Assembly: GCF_028476545.1 (NCBI RefSeq)
Contig: NW_026732995.1
Span: 259,001 to 323,000, forward strand
Direction of reading: 5' to 3'
Length of the DNA: 64,000 nt
DNA from: Physella acuta
Lineage: Eukaryota; Mollusca; Gastropoda; Physidae
The number at the start of each line of letters is the position of its first letter. Positions within the stretch are counted from its first letter, which is position 1. The translations under genes and the position numbers were made by a program. The notes under the pieces were generated by a model. The model worked only from the letters and a program-made list of their open reading frames with translations, was not told where the DNA came from and searched no databases. This document shows, in pieces, positions 1 through 10,600 of this stretch.

Positions 1-39
1 AAAGTTTTAATTCAATTGTTTAAAAACAGGTACATAAAT

Positions 40-1448
40 GGGTAAAACTCCATTTCAGCGTATTTTATTCTCCGTTGCTTGTTTACCTCCAGTTGAGCGT
101 ATTTTATTATAACAACCGAAACACACAAAAACATTAGAAAAACACGATTTATTTTTTGTATTGTATTTCTGTTTTCACAAATGAATAAAATGAATGTTTA
201 AAAAACACGACTTATTTATTTGTATTGTATTTTTGTTTTAACAAATGAATAAAAAAACAACAAAGAGACTGACTGAAGTGCTTTGTTTGTTGGTTACAAA
301 AATAGAGATGTACACTTTGTACAATTAAGTGTTCCAATTTCAACTAAACTGAATAAAAGTATTAAAAGGCACAATGATGCTGCCGAAAGTGGGACGGGGG
401 GTGGGGGGTGGAATTTGGTGAGGGATGGCTTGGAGTGTTAGAGAAAGTGTGACAACTCACGTTGTCATTTTAAAAAAAATAATGTTAGAGGTCGTCCATA
501 AATGACGTCACACTCGTAGGGGGAGGGGGGGGTAATTTTGTGACGGTGTGTGATGAGGGGGGGTTCAGATGGGGATACGTCATTTGGGGGGGGTCTTGCT
601 TTTTGTGACGACACGCTTTTTTTACGATTTTTACCTCCCCCTCCCCTCCGTTACACGTCGTCACAAAAAGTCAGACCCCCCTAAAATGACGTCACACCTC
701 AGCCTACAACCCCCCCCCCCCTCAAAATTTCTGTTGAATTTTTCTTAAAACATCGATAATTTTTCCAAAATCTTCTCAGAACTCTGTCAACATAGAGTAT
801 TTTGGTCAATTCATATTACAATTTATTAAAACCGTTTTCTAAAACGCGAAATAACGGCTAAAACTTGTTTTTCTAATATTGCTTTTTTATAATGCAAAAA
901 AGGGACGTCACACTCACACCATCTGAAACCCCACCCCCCTCCCCCTCATCACACACCGTCACAAAATTGCTGACCCCCCTCTCCCTTACGAGTGTGACGT
1001 CATTTATGGACGACCCCACATCAATTTTTTTTTAAAGTCAGAAATTTACTCATACAAAAAAGGGAAGGATGGTAGATTTACTATGAATTTAAATAACATA
1101 CAACTCTATAGTAAAATATTTTTTTCAGTTTTAGCAAAACTGTCAAATTAAAAAACACAGAGTTTGTACATTTATTGCATAAATACAAAAATATAAAACA
1201 GAATGATTAACAGTGTATCAGTTTCACCATGAGACAAATGCCTTTTTTTAAAAAATACAATACAAATAAACAAGTCGTGTTTTTTTTTAATATTCATTTT
1301 TATTAATTTGCTAAAACAAAAATACAATACAAAAAATAAATCGTGTTTTCCTAATGTTTTGGTGTGTTTCGGTTGTTATAATAAAATACGCTCAACTGGA
1401 GGTAAACAAGCAACGGAGAATAAAATACGCTGAAATGGAGTTTTACCC
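40..1448. mobile_element. DNA transposon with long terminal inverted repeats, non-autonomous
   Basis: The first ~230 bp and last ~200 bp are inverted copies of each other. Both ends begin GGGTAAAACTCCATTTCAGC and continue through CTCCGTTGCTTGTTTACC and a long A/T block that includes AACACGATTTATTT. The insertion is flanked by ATAAAT (34-39 and 1449-1454). The empty site, with one ATAAAT, is visible in the reverse-complemented sister repeat near 57097-57110. There is no transposase reading frame; the middle holds a second, nested MITE (488-1017). The superfamily is uncertain: the duplication can be read as 6 or 7 bp. Confidence 0.85.
488..1017. mobile_element. PIF/Harbinger-like MITE, older copy nested in the 40-1448 element
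   Basis: Terminal inverted repeats are close to GGTCGTCCATAAATGACGTC at the left and its reverse complement at the right, followed by C-rich and G-rich blocks. A shorter relative at 2427-2818 has clean ends with a TAA duplication, typical of PIF/Harbinger. Here the flanks (TTA and ACA) no longer match. Inside are two further TGACGTCA-like inverted modules near 580-690. There is no open reading frame of note. Confidence 0.75.
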
Positions 1449-1831
1449 ATAAATGAATCAAGGAAACATTTTTGAATTTTTTAAAACATAAATCCTCCTC
1501 AAAATGTGAAATAATTATTAAAATTTAAGGAGTCACCTGTTTTTCACATTACAAATCGCGGGCGATTTTACGTACCCAAAACGATAGATTACCCATAATT
1601 CAACCTATCAAATACATCCAATCTTTAGTAAAGTCCGAAAAAAACCAGACAGACAGGATTTTATAACCATATTAATTGTAACTAGATCTTCGCCGTGCAA
1701 GATTTTAAAATTAATTTATGGACCTCTCAAATAGATCTACCTTTGAGACTTTTCTCGCTGGTGTCCATTAAAATGGATTTTTACCCGGTAACGGTGGACC
1801 TTACTGAAATTCGCTTATTGCTTATGCCTAC

Positions 1832-1985
1832 CTGAATTTACTCGGAGTTTTTCATACTTCGATTTCCAATTAGATATTTCTTCTACTTTTGATAATAATA
1901 GATGTTCAATTTTTTCCTGTATTTCATTTGATATTGTTTCCAATTCGGAACGATCGAGTGAGTTTGAAAGTGTTACACCCGCCAT
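1832..1985 (-). CDS. Possible first coding exon of an unidentified gene running off the left edge
   Basis: A minus-strand ATG at 1985 in good context (GCGATGG) opens 51 codons starting MAGVTLSNSLDRSELE. They end at a plausible donor, AATTCAG|GTAGGC, at 1832/1831. The frame also continues upstream to an ATG at 2036, but that start is weaker. The peptide is charged and heptad-like (IQEKIEHLLLSKVEEISNWK), which suggests a coiled coil. I do not recognise the family. The following exon would lie left of the window or within the repeats at 1-1600. Codon use and the donor favour a real exon, but chance cannot be excluded. Confidence 0.4.
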
Positions 1986-2129
1986 CGCAGTGACAAAAGC
2001 GAACTGTCCAATTACCGAGCCCAGCGAAAGATTCAAGACAAAACTTTTTTTAGTGTAACCTCTAACTCACTCAAAGCTTCAGTAACAAGAGTAGCATGGT
2101 TTACTGTCTGCAAACTATCTCAAAATAAG

Positions 2130-2300
2130 GCAAGGGGTCATCCATTTAAGACGTCCACAAAAATTTTGAATTTTAGACCCCCCCTTCCCTCCCCCGTCCA
2201 CACTTGTCCACTTTCGACGAACCACCCCCCCCCCCTTTGTGGATGCCCACACAAATTTAGTAGACCTCTGAAAACATGCTGCAAAAATAGTAATTCATTT
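2130..2300. repeat. Degenerate relative of the GGGGTCATCC MITE family
   Basis: The sequence opens GGGGTCATCCATTTAAGACG at about 2136, close to the Harbinger-like terminus GGGGTCATCCATAAATGACG. C-rich stretches and GTCCAC/GTGGA words follow. Similar C-rich GTCCACA text recurs at 2967-3030. No matching right end or target duplication could be placed. Confidence 0.45.
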
Positions 2301-2426
2301 ACATTTAATGTGTACATTAACTGATAATGTAATATAGGGAGTCGATATTTTCGGTAATATCTATTACTAGGCCTAAATAATAATTGGTAGTTACACTTTT
2401 CCAAGAAGTAAGTCTACGGCGTATAA

Positions 2427-2818
2427 GGGGTCATCCATAAATGACGTCACGCTTTTTTGTACGATTTTTTACCTCCCCCCCTCTCCCCTCCGCGTCGTCA
2501 CAAAAAGCCAGACTCCCCCCCCCCCTAAAATGACGTCACACCTCAACCTACAACCCCCCCCCTCAAAATTGCAGTTGAATTTTTTTTTAAACATCGATAT
2601 TTTTCTAAAATCTTGTCTAAACTATTACAATTTATTAAAACAGTTATCTAAAACGCGAAATAACGTCTAAAATTCGTTTTCTAACATTGCTTTTTTATAA
2701 TGCATAAGTGTGACGTCGCAACATCTGAACCCCCCCCCCCCCTCCCTCTCATCACACATCTTCACAAAATTACGGACCCCTCCCCCCTACGAGTGTGATG
2801 TCATTTATGGATGACCCC
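2427..2818. mobile_element. PIF/Harbinger-like MITE with TAA target duplication
   Basis: This 392-bp element starts GGGGTCATCCATAAATGACG and ends with the reverse complement (one mismatch over the first 20 bases). It is flanked on both sides by TAA (2424-2426 and 2819-2821). Target duplication of TAA/TTA and GGG-starting termini fit PIF/Harbinger. The body is AT-rich with C-tracts and contains no transposase frame. Fragments of the same family lie at 16545-16615 and 35500-35575. Confidence 0.85.
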
Positions 2819-2821
2819 TAA

Positions 2822-3440
2822 ACGGCGTGTGAGTGTACGTGCTACATTTCTGATACATTTACCTCGAGAACTGCCGATTTAATGCATAATTTACATTTAT
2901 ATGCATTTTTAAATTTATTTTTTTAATTATTAAATGTAAGTATTTTGTGGTTTTATTCCGCATGTGGGCGTCCACATTGACCTGAACCCCCCCCCCCCCC
3001 CCGCCCCCAGTCCATACGCGTCCACAAAAAGTCGATTTAAAAAAAAAAACCTACCTCCTAAACTTCAATGTAATTTAAAGCCCCGCCGAATTATATTATC
3101 ATGTTTCCTCGGTTGTCCGCGCCTTGGGTCCCCACGCGCGACCGCCCCTGTCCCAGCTCTATTTTTATTAATTTTTAAATTTATTAAAATAATACGTTAA
3201 GAGTAAGGATATCAGTTCCACTATTTTCTCACTTTTTATAAGTGAAGCCTAGTTTTTTTAGTTGTTTTTTTTTTTTGTTGTTTCTTTTGCGCGCGTTAAA
3301 ACTGTTTATGTGATTGGTATTTTAGAAACGTAAAGCCACTGCCAGAACTAGATTCTATAGCTGAAAAGTTGGTTCACATTCAAGATCCCATCATATTACT
3401 TTACTATTACTCTTCTTACTACTATTACTAAGTAAATACT
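2822..3440. other. Non-coding stretch with C-tracts
   Basis: AT-rich DNA with a 16-base C run at 2987-3002 and short GTCCAC words like those of the MITE at 2130. No gene, RNA or complete element is visible. Confidence 0.5.
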
Positions 3441-4175
3441 ATACTAGATCTAGCTCTTCTAGATCTAGATCTACTGGCTTTTAGAATAATTACTAACTAC
3501 AGTAACTAGATTTAGATCTACAATCGCCAATTTGATCTAGATTTTTAGAATTTGTCCTTTACGGTGATTACACTCTTCTTTAACTAAATAACTTTAAGAC
3601 TGACTGAGATTGAATTGAATTAGTTATCTCGTGCCAAATAAACTACGAAGTTTCTACTCGGAAGAAGATTTTTCTCCCCAACGTCTCCACTTAGTCGGCA
3701 AAAGATAGTTCTGCGCATGCGCAGTGACCTATGGCTAGGGTTAGGGCTAGAATGAGGGTTAGGGGTAGGATTAGGGCTAGGGTTAAGGATAGGATTAGGG
3801 TTCTGCGGTTGTAAACACAGGCATGCGCAGTACCATCGAAAACATCGCCGATTAAAAGCAAGTCGTAGTTTCTCTCCATTGCGCATGCGTATCGTATGCG
3901 TATCTTATTCCGGCTAGAATCGGCCAATAAACTATATTGATCTGTATTTTAAAAATTTTATGAAAATAAACACATGGAATAAATTTTGCGAAAGAGTCAA
4001 GAATATGTGTGACATTGCTGTTGGTTTGAGTGAGTGTTTGAGTATTTTAGTTTAATGATAAGCCTATAAATATAAATTTAGTAGATCTAGATTCTAGATC
4101 TAGATCTATTCTAAATAATTTTATTTTGATTTTACCCATCGTTAAACCCCGTAGATCTAGATATCTAGATCTAGA
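3440..4175. repeat. AGATCTAG-rich stretch flanking a telomere-like repeat with NRF1-type palindromes
   Basis: AGATCTAG words cluster at 3440-3545 and 4080-4170. Between them, 3733-3802 is a degenerate run of TTAGGG-like hexamers (TAGGGTTAGGGCTAG and variants). CTGCGCATGCGCAG at 3711-3724 is a perfect palindrome containing the consensus NRF1 site TGCGCATGCGCA; related words follow at 3822 and 3882. The block from about 3790 to 3935, marked by GCAGTACCATCGAAAAC, has a diverged copy at 34049-34165, so this is a dispersed repeat and not a telomere. AGATCTAG clusters also occur near 33798-33815 and 42908-43065. Confidence 0.65.
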
Positions 4176-4589
4176 TTAGGCCTAATGATTTTTAATCTGA
4201 TTAACTCAGATCACCAGTCAGATTAGCCTAACTATAACTAACTTTCTCCTGGACTCCTGGAGTTTCTCCTGCCTTCTCCAGTGCACTCTCACTCTACTCT
4301 CTACGTCACTCTATGAACTTTACGACTATTGTATTAATAAATATTACACTGATTATGTGATACTCCTCAAGTGTGACTGTAGTAGTCAGTAGTGTCTCCT
4401 TCGTAGTCATACTGTTGGTAATCTGACAATTTTGGTTTTATTGCCCCTAAAAAAATAATTCAATCAATGCTCATAAGGCAAAAAGAGCCGCATAACAATA
4501 AATGTTATAACTTTTCTGAAAATGCAAGCTTCATGTAGAATCTAGATTTAGTTAGTTATTATCTAAAAATAAAAGAATTTTGATATTGA

Positions 4590-4860
4590 TCAATGAAGTT
4601 TTACTCTGAGAATGATCAAAACTTTATAGCATGGTTAAACCAGATAAATGTCGGTCATTTTGTTTTGGCATCAACAATTGGTGAACGAAAAAAATTCACT
4701 AGAAAAAAAACAGGAAAAAATTCAGTTTTTGCTAGGAAAAAATGTCACTTTGCTAGGATGAAAGTCAAAGAAAAAAAGAAAAGGAAAAATTTTATCGGAA
4801 AAATGTCACAGAAATGAAGTCACAGAAAAAAAGTCACAAAAATCTTATAAGAAATATTTT
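4590..4860. repeat. A-rich dispersed repeat with AAAAAGTCACAG words
   Basis: Repeated AAAAAGTCACAG/GAAAAAATGTCAC text gives a lysine-rich open frame that is composition only. Similar text occurs at 6805-6875 and, reversed, at 56630-56760. This suggests a dispersed family without visible termini. Confidence 0.5.
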
Positions 4861-5519
4861 GATTTAATTGTAGAAAATTATAAAATTTTGGATATTTGGT
4901 ACTGTGGGTATTTTTTTTTTGTATCATTATCATAAACTTTAAAAGCATTATGGTTTATAACAATAAGTAAAAAAACTATAAAATATTTAGCACGGCAATC
5001 TCCGCTTTTGTTATGTATTTAGTTGAACAAGCGGTAGAAATTTTTATAAAAGAAATGTAGGCACATCACTGTGTTTTGCGTTTTATTTTTTTGCCGTAGG
5101 CCTTTCCTTGGTTGGCTTGGTTGATCCCATGCTTTGTTATGTAATGAGCACGATAAATCTGTGCACGAAAGGTGGTTAAACTATTGTTGCTATGAAATGA
5201 GGACAGCAAGTCACATTAACTATGCATATATGCCACTTCACGCTAATTTAAATTTAGTATTTTAAAAACATGATAAAAACCGAAAAGGTTTGAACATTCT
5301 GTTAAATATTATAAGGATATCTGAATTAAAACCTACATACTTTATACTAAATATTTTTATGTGTGTCACACATACCTATACTACATACACACATATATCT
5401 AAAATCTTTACATTACATTTGAAACGTAAGTTGATTTGCACTTTCTGAATATTTAATTCATAAAAGTATTAACAAATTCCATACAAATACTTATTTGTGA
5501 CTTTTTTCCTGTGTTTTTT

Positions 5520-5895
5520 ACTTTCTCGTATATACGAAGTATAGAGAAAGTTTTGTAATCGTGCAAAAAAAAAATTGAGATTTTTGGAAATCTCGACATT
5601 TTACATCTCACTGATACGGAAAAACATAATTTTGCAATCTTGTCTGTGTGTCTGTCTGTCTGTCTGTGTGTGTGTGTGTCCGTGTGTAAACACGATAAGT
5701 ACTAATAGTATTGGGCATTATTATGCACATTTTTTTTGGCGTTTGCTTGGTGCGCAATTCTTTTTTCTACGAGATTCTATTCTATTTTTTAAAGTTTAAG
5801 TAATTAAAAATCATGTCTATATTCCGAGTTGCCATCCCAAGTTGTGTTATATAAGAATATTCGAGAAAGTTTGGAGGAGATTACTTACGGTTTAT
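5520..5895. mobile_element. MITE family A (ACTTTCTCGTATA ends), shorter copy
   Basis: The left end is CTTTCTCGTATATACGAAG, followed by GAGAAAGTTTTGTAATCGTGC, an A-tract, GAGATTTTTGG and a GTCTGTCTGTGTG microsatellite. The right end carries GAATATTCGAGAAAGTTT and GGAGATTACT, an inverted, diverged version of the left end. The same order, reversed, is found at 24187-24885. Other copies are at 16258-16402, 26056-26440 and 41700-41900. No coding capacity; superfamily not determined. Confidence 0.65.
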
Positions 5896-7183
5896 TTTCT
5901 CCTGTGACTTTTTCCTACAATTCAACTATCACTGTGCAAAACAAATTCACCAAAATAAAACTATTCTATAGTTATATAAATGATGTTAAAATGTACAGCA
6001 ACCAATGCTTGAAGTCATAAAAAAATGGCTTTGAAAAAGTCATGTGGTTTATTATAAAGTGAAGTTTCATAAGTTATGTCTGTTTTGGAAACAAGTTTAC
6101 AAAATGGTTTATAAAGATAAGAAATTTTGAAGAAAGAGCAGTGGGATTAATTCCTGTTTCATCTTCTCATTGCTGGCCCAAGTGGGTCATAAATAACATA
6201 AGCAGAATCCTCTACTTCTCTGTTATCAAAGAACAGCAGTGGTTGTTACCTCAGAAGTTGATTAGTAGTTTTATTGGGGGTTTTGTGGAAGTGGGGTGCT
6301 CACTGGTTCCTAATACTACACGGCTCTTAGTGCCCTGCTTTACCCTACAGAATGTTTTAAAAATTTGGATAGATTGATTTTTAGATGCATTTTAAATACT
6401 GTTTTGCAAATCATTTTGAGTAGGGCCCTATTGCTAATTTTCTGTTAATTAATAAACTTAAAATTAAAGTTAAAACATTAATTAAATACACTCAATTTTA
6501 TTTTTATTTTAACGGTCAAATAAAGTATGGTTTACAGTAACAAATGTTTACGAAGCTCAACAAACATCACCGGATAATTTCAGATGCTATATGTTGAGGT
6601 TACCCTTAGTTAGTGTACTAAAGTTTCATGATGGGGGGGGGGGGATCATAAAAAAGCTTGACTTTAGGCCGGAAGTAAATCTAGAAAAACAAAAATGTTA
6701 CTGTCTAGCAAGCTATTCAGAAATATATAGATAGAACATGTTTTGCTTTGTTTCTGTGTCAATTTTTTTTAGCAGATTATAGCCAGAACAAACTACACAT
6801 GCACAGTGGGGAAAAACTGATTGTAGGAAAAAAAGTCACAGAAAAAAAACACAGGAAAAAGTCACAGGAATATAGTTCCTTTTGTGTCTACATATCTTTG
6901 CGAGAGTGGATTTTCAACACTTCTCGCATTAAAAACACAACAAAGAAATAAATTAAATCTTGAGAATGACATTAGGTTGGCGTAAACAAAAACTCAACCA
7001 TGAATTTTGAGGCTAGTTAACAGCATTTAAACAGTTATCAAAATTAATTAAAATTATACTAGAAAATCTTACTTCGACGTTTTGTAATTTTCTTACTAAC
7101 TTTGACTTTTTAATTTATGGGAGTCACCAGTCACTTACTTTTATAAAATTGGGTTGGCACTTGAAAAATTTTGGGAACCCATG
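5896..7183. other. Intergenic, no gene seen
   Basis: AT-rich sequence with small chance frames (for example 6141-6377) that match no family I know. A GT-rich T-tract and an 11-base G run lie near 6631. Nothing here can be supported as a gene. Confidence 0.5.
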
Positions 7184-7191
7184 GACTAGAG

Positions 7192-7408
7192 CAGGGGTCT
7201 CCAAACTACGGCCCGCGGGCCGGATGCGGCCAGCGAAGTCATCTGATCCGGCCCGCGGATGTCTTTTTGTCCAAGGAAAAATCATTTGTTGGTGATAGCT
7301 GAGGAACTTTGCCCAGAAAAATCAAAGACATGCCTGGAAGAAGCTGGCCCCCGAACTGAAATTTGGTAGTTAATGCGGCCCTCGTGCTGAAAAGTTTGGA
7401 GACCCCTG
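7192..7408. mobile_element. hAT-type MITE with perfect 8-bp target duplication
   Basis: This 217-bp element begins CAGGGGTCTCCAAACT and ends AGTTTGGAGACCCCTG, a perfect 16-bp terminal inverted repeat. Both flanks carry GACTAGAG (7184-7191 and 7409-7416), the 8-bp duplication expected of hAT transposases. The interior has GGCCCGCGGGCC-type palindromes. It is far more GC-rich than its surroundings and has no frame. It lies about 220 bp upstream of the POMGNT1 start. The intact duplication suggests a fairly recent insertion. Confidence 0.93.
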
Positions 7409-7633
7409 GACTAGAGCCTAGGAGGCCCAGTCCTAAAAAAATGAAATTTGTCCAGTACAGTGTTTCTTCTTTGTTCTGTGTTCTAATGTTTTAACTTTAT
7501 TTTAATACATTGATACGTTTTATTTTTAGACTCTTTAATAATTAACATTTTAGTAGCTCTGTGTTTTAATATTAAGTTATAAATTTTATTAAAAATGTAA
7601 CATTTTAGACAGCAAAGTGTGAATGAGGTGATC

Positions 7634-10600
7634 ATGGAGAGCTGGGTGCCCAATCCACGGGCAAAGCCCTTTGTACCACATAGTAAATACAGATCTAGTC
7701 AAAAAACTAAAGTGACAGTTCATGATCTTACTGGCCGCAGATGCATAGGCAAATTTTTAAAGGTTATTATTTTTTTCATGTATTTTCTTGAACTAAAGTT
7801 ATGACCCTTAAACATTTGATATTATTTTTCAAATTTGTAACCACTGACATGTTCAGCTTAAAAGCTTGTTCAGTCATTTTAAGAAAGATAATGCAATCAG
7901 ATCTTTTGCACTATGAAAATTATATGTTTTTACCTTGAAACTTTATCACTTCTTTACTTAGAGCCTACTGTCCATTAGTTCAGCGTTATTTTGCATTATT
8001 TTAAAGTAAAATAATGATTCCTGTGAACTTGCTATGTTTAAGCTTGGGATACTTAGAAAACTTTTTATGATTTTTCTTTTCTAGGCAGGACTACTTGCTG
8101 TTTTGTTGATTACTGCTGTTATCAATCTCTTATACATCTTTGACACCAGTAAAAAATTGTCTAGTAAGAGTGCACATTTTTCATTTTACTCATTACTTTG
8201 TAATTAAGCTTGTTACATAGTTTAAAAACTTGTATTTTTGCACTATTATATTTTAGATGTGAATGAAATGGAAAGGTATGGGATTAATACTGAGAAACAA
8301 TTGACATCTCATTCACAAGCTCAGTCCATATCAGTTGATGTTGCTTCAAGTAAAGAAACTGTTTTTGTGGCTGTTGATGGCACAACTGTGAGTTGTTTAT
8401 TATAAGTTACATTTTTAAGTTTCCAAAATGTTAGTTCCTATTTTTATCAGTTAATTTCATGGAATAAATCATTTGTTTTTACAGGTTCTTCAGGATGAAG
8501 ACTTTAAGAGTAATCGAGGGATCCATGTTATTATACTCAATCAAGCCACTGTAAGAAAAATATTGCAATATTTTATTATTTAAATTATTCTCTGAAATAT
8601 CATGCAAAAAACAAAAAAACTAAATACTTATTCTGTTAAAAAAATTGAATAAGAATTTATTCTTTTGGTTTTTTGCACACTAAATTGCAACCTTTTAGTT
8701 TATTACTTTAAAAAACTTTAATTAATTAAGAAATATAGATCACATCTTTTCTTTTATAGAGGCGTCGTAAAATATGGCTCTTAAGTAGGTTTTCATCATT
8801 AAATGGACCAATATTGTTTGGTATATAGTATAAAGTAGAAGACTGCTTCAAATGTTAAACTGTGTATGATATTGTATATATGATGTATATTGATCAAAGA
8901 TAAAGAGGATTTAGAATTTGTTTAAAGGGTAGTGTCATGGCCAAGCGCATATTTGATACCTACAGTCAACAGGAGGATGATGCTATGGTTTTATTTCTTA
9001 ACATGGTCTCTAAAGGAAGGATCCTAGTGTTTGCCATTAAGGTAAGTTTTGTAGAACATATACTTGATTACTATATCATTAGGGCTGTCCTTATTTTTTG
9101 TATTTTCTATTCTGCACTCCTTAAAAGTGTTATGATATGTAAAAAAAAATTCTGATAAAATACTACCCAAAAAAAACACTATCTTTTGCATACTAACTTT
9201 TAATATTAACATACTTTTGGGATAATGCTATTCTAAGGCATGAAACGTCATTACATCACAATGTACTACAGTGGTAGTTACAATGGGACATGCTAGTAAA
9301 CCAGATACAACATTAGAGTTTCATTACAATTCATAATTTTTATGCAAAACAAAAGGGCTAAAGTAACCAAAAACTGACCTATACTGATGTAGCCTATTAA
9401 GAACTTTTGTTACTTAACCTATTCAAATTAGACTAGCCACTTCCAGATGCAACACTGTACAGTCTTAAAATTTGGTACAAACATAATTACATTGTTATTA
9501 AGCATAACTGGGTTTTTTTTTTCAGTGTAATTTTTTTACTTTTGGGAAAAATTAAACTAAGCATGATTTTAAATATATGTAACATTTTAAATATATTTAA
9601 TTTATTTAAGAGTGGGTTTTTTTTCAAAATATTTTAGAAAACATTTTTCTTCTTTAGGATGAAGGGTCTTTTCAGTTGAAAAGCCCAGCTCGAGAAGTGT
9701 TGAAATCCTTAGGAAGCGAATTTTCTGAGAGTCTAGGCTACAGGGATATGTGGGCTTTTGTTGCTGTCAAAGGAGGTACTGTGCCATCTTTAAATATCAT
9801 GTAATACTTGTAATAGTCTTGAAACTATCTGACAGTGTTCTTTATATTTAGGTGTGAAGCTAGGAGAAAAACATAGCAAAGCTGCCAGCCTTAACACATG
9901 GGGAGACAAAGTAGAGCTGAGAGTTGACGTTCCCCTCCTTCAATCTGAAGGTAATGATCCTTTAGTTATCATTGTATTTTTTAATTGATGAGATTTGATT
10001 AACATGCTTCCCCCCTCTCCCCAAATGAAAAGTTTCATGGCATCAGCTGCTCTTGTTGTCATGCAAACCAGAATTTAAAACTGTTAAACAAAACTGCTTG
10101 TAGTGAAAAGAAAGTTGTTTCTGTTAAAGATAATCAGTTTTTTTATTCTAGGGTAGCTAAAGAATAACTACAAGTTGTGTACATTTTTTATTAATTACTA
10201 TTAAATTAATAACAGATATTAAGCTTTTTTGTGTGTCCTTAAATCAAATAGTTATTGAAATATCTTGATTGCATTTGAAGAAAATGTCTGTAACTGGCCT
10301 GACAATGAGGAAGGGAAGAGAAGAAAAGCATTTTGTAGCAAAGTGGAAGGTTATGGTAGCGTGTGTAGCTGTGATGGACCGGCCCCAATAAGTTTTCAGC
10401 CAAAAAGTGTAAGCTTTATTTATTGAATTCAAAATTAATTTAAAAATTTTTTTGCAATAAAAAATTTCACCAGTAAATTTTGTTAGCTCTAAACCTATTT
10501 CAACCTACTTTTGTTTAATGTATTCATCACATTATCATACCAAATGATAAAGATTTCTCTACAGAATTTGGTAACATTAAATATTTTAGTAGGCCACTTT

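Larger units (their letters stand above)
1..1605. repeat. Dispersed repeat family F, interrupted by an inverted-repeat element
   Basis: Positions 1-39 and 1449-1605 together form one copy of a dispersed repeat. The reverse complement of the same repeat lies uninterrupted at about 56962-57140. Shared landmarks are the gtacataaatg junction, the poly-A/T block after it, the ATCCTCCTC word and the final CGGGCGATTTTACGTA word. The copy is split by the element at 40-1448. Further partial copies of the CGGGCGATTTTACGTA end occur near 56860-56890 and 57440-57490. The family is not classified. Confidence 0.8.

Noticed and set aside
3733-3802. True telomere or chromosome end
   Set aside because: The hexamers are degenerate, internal and part of a dispersed repeat.
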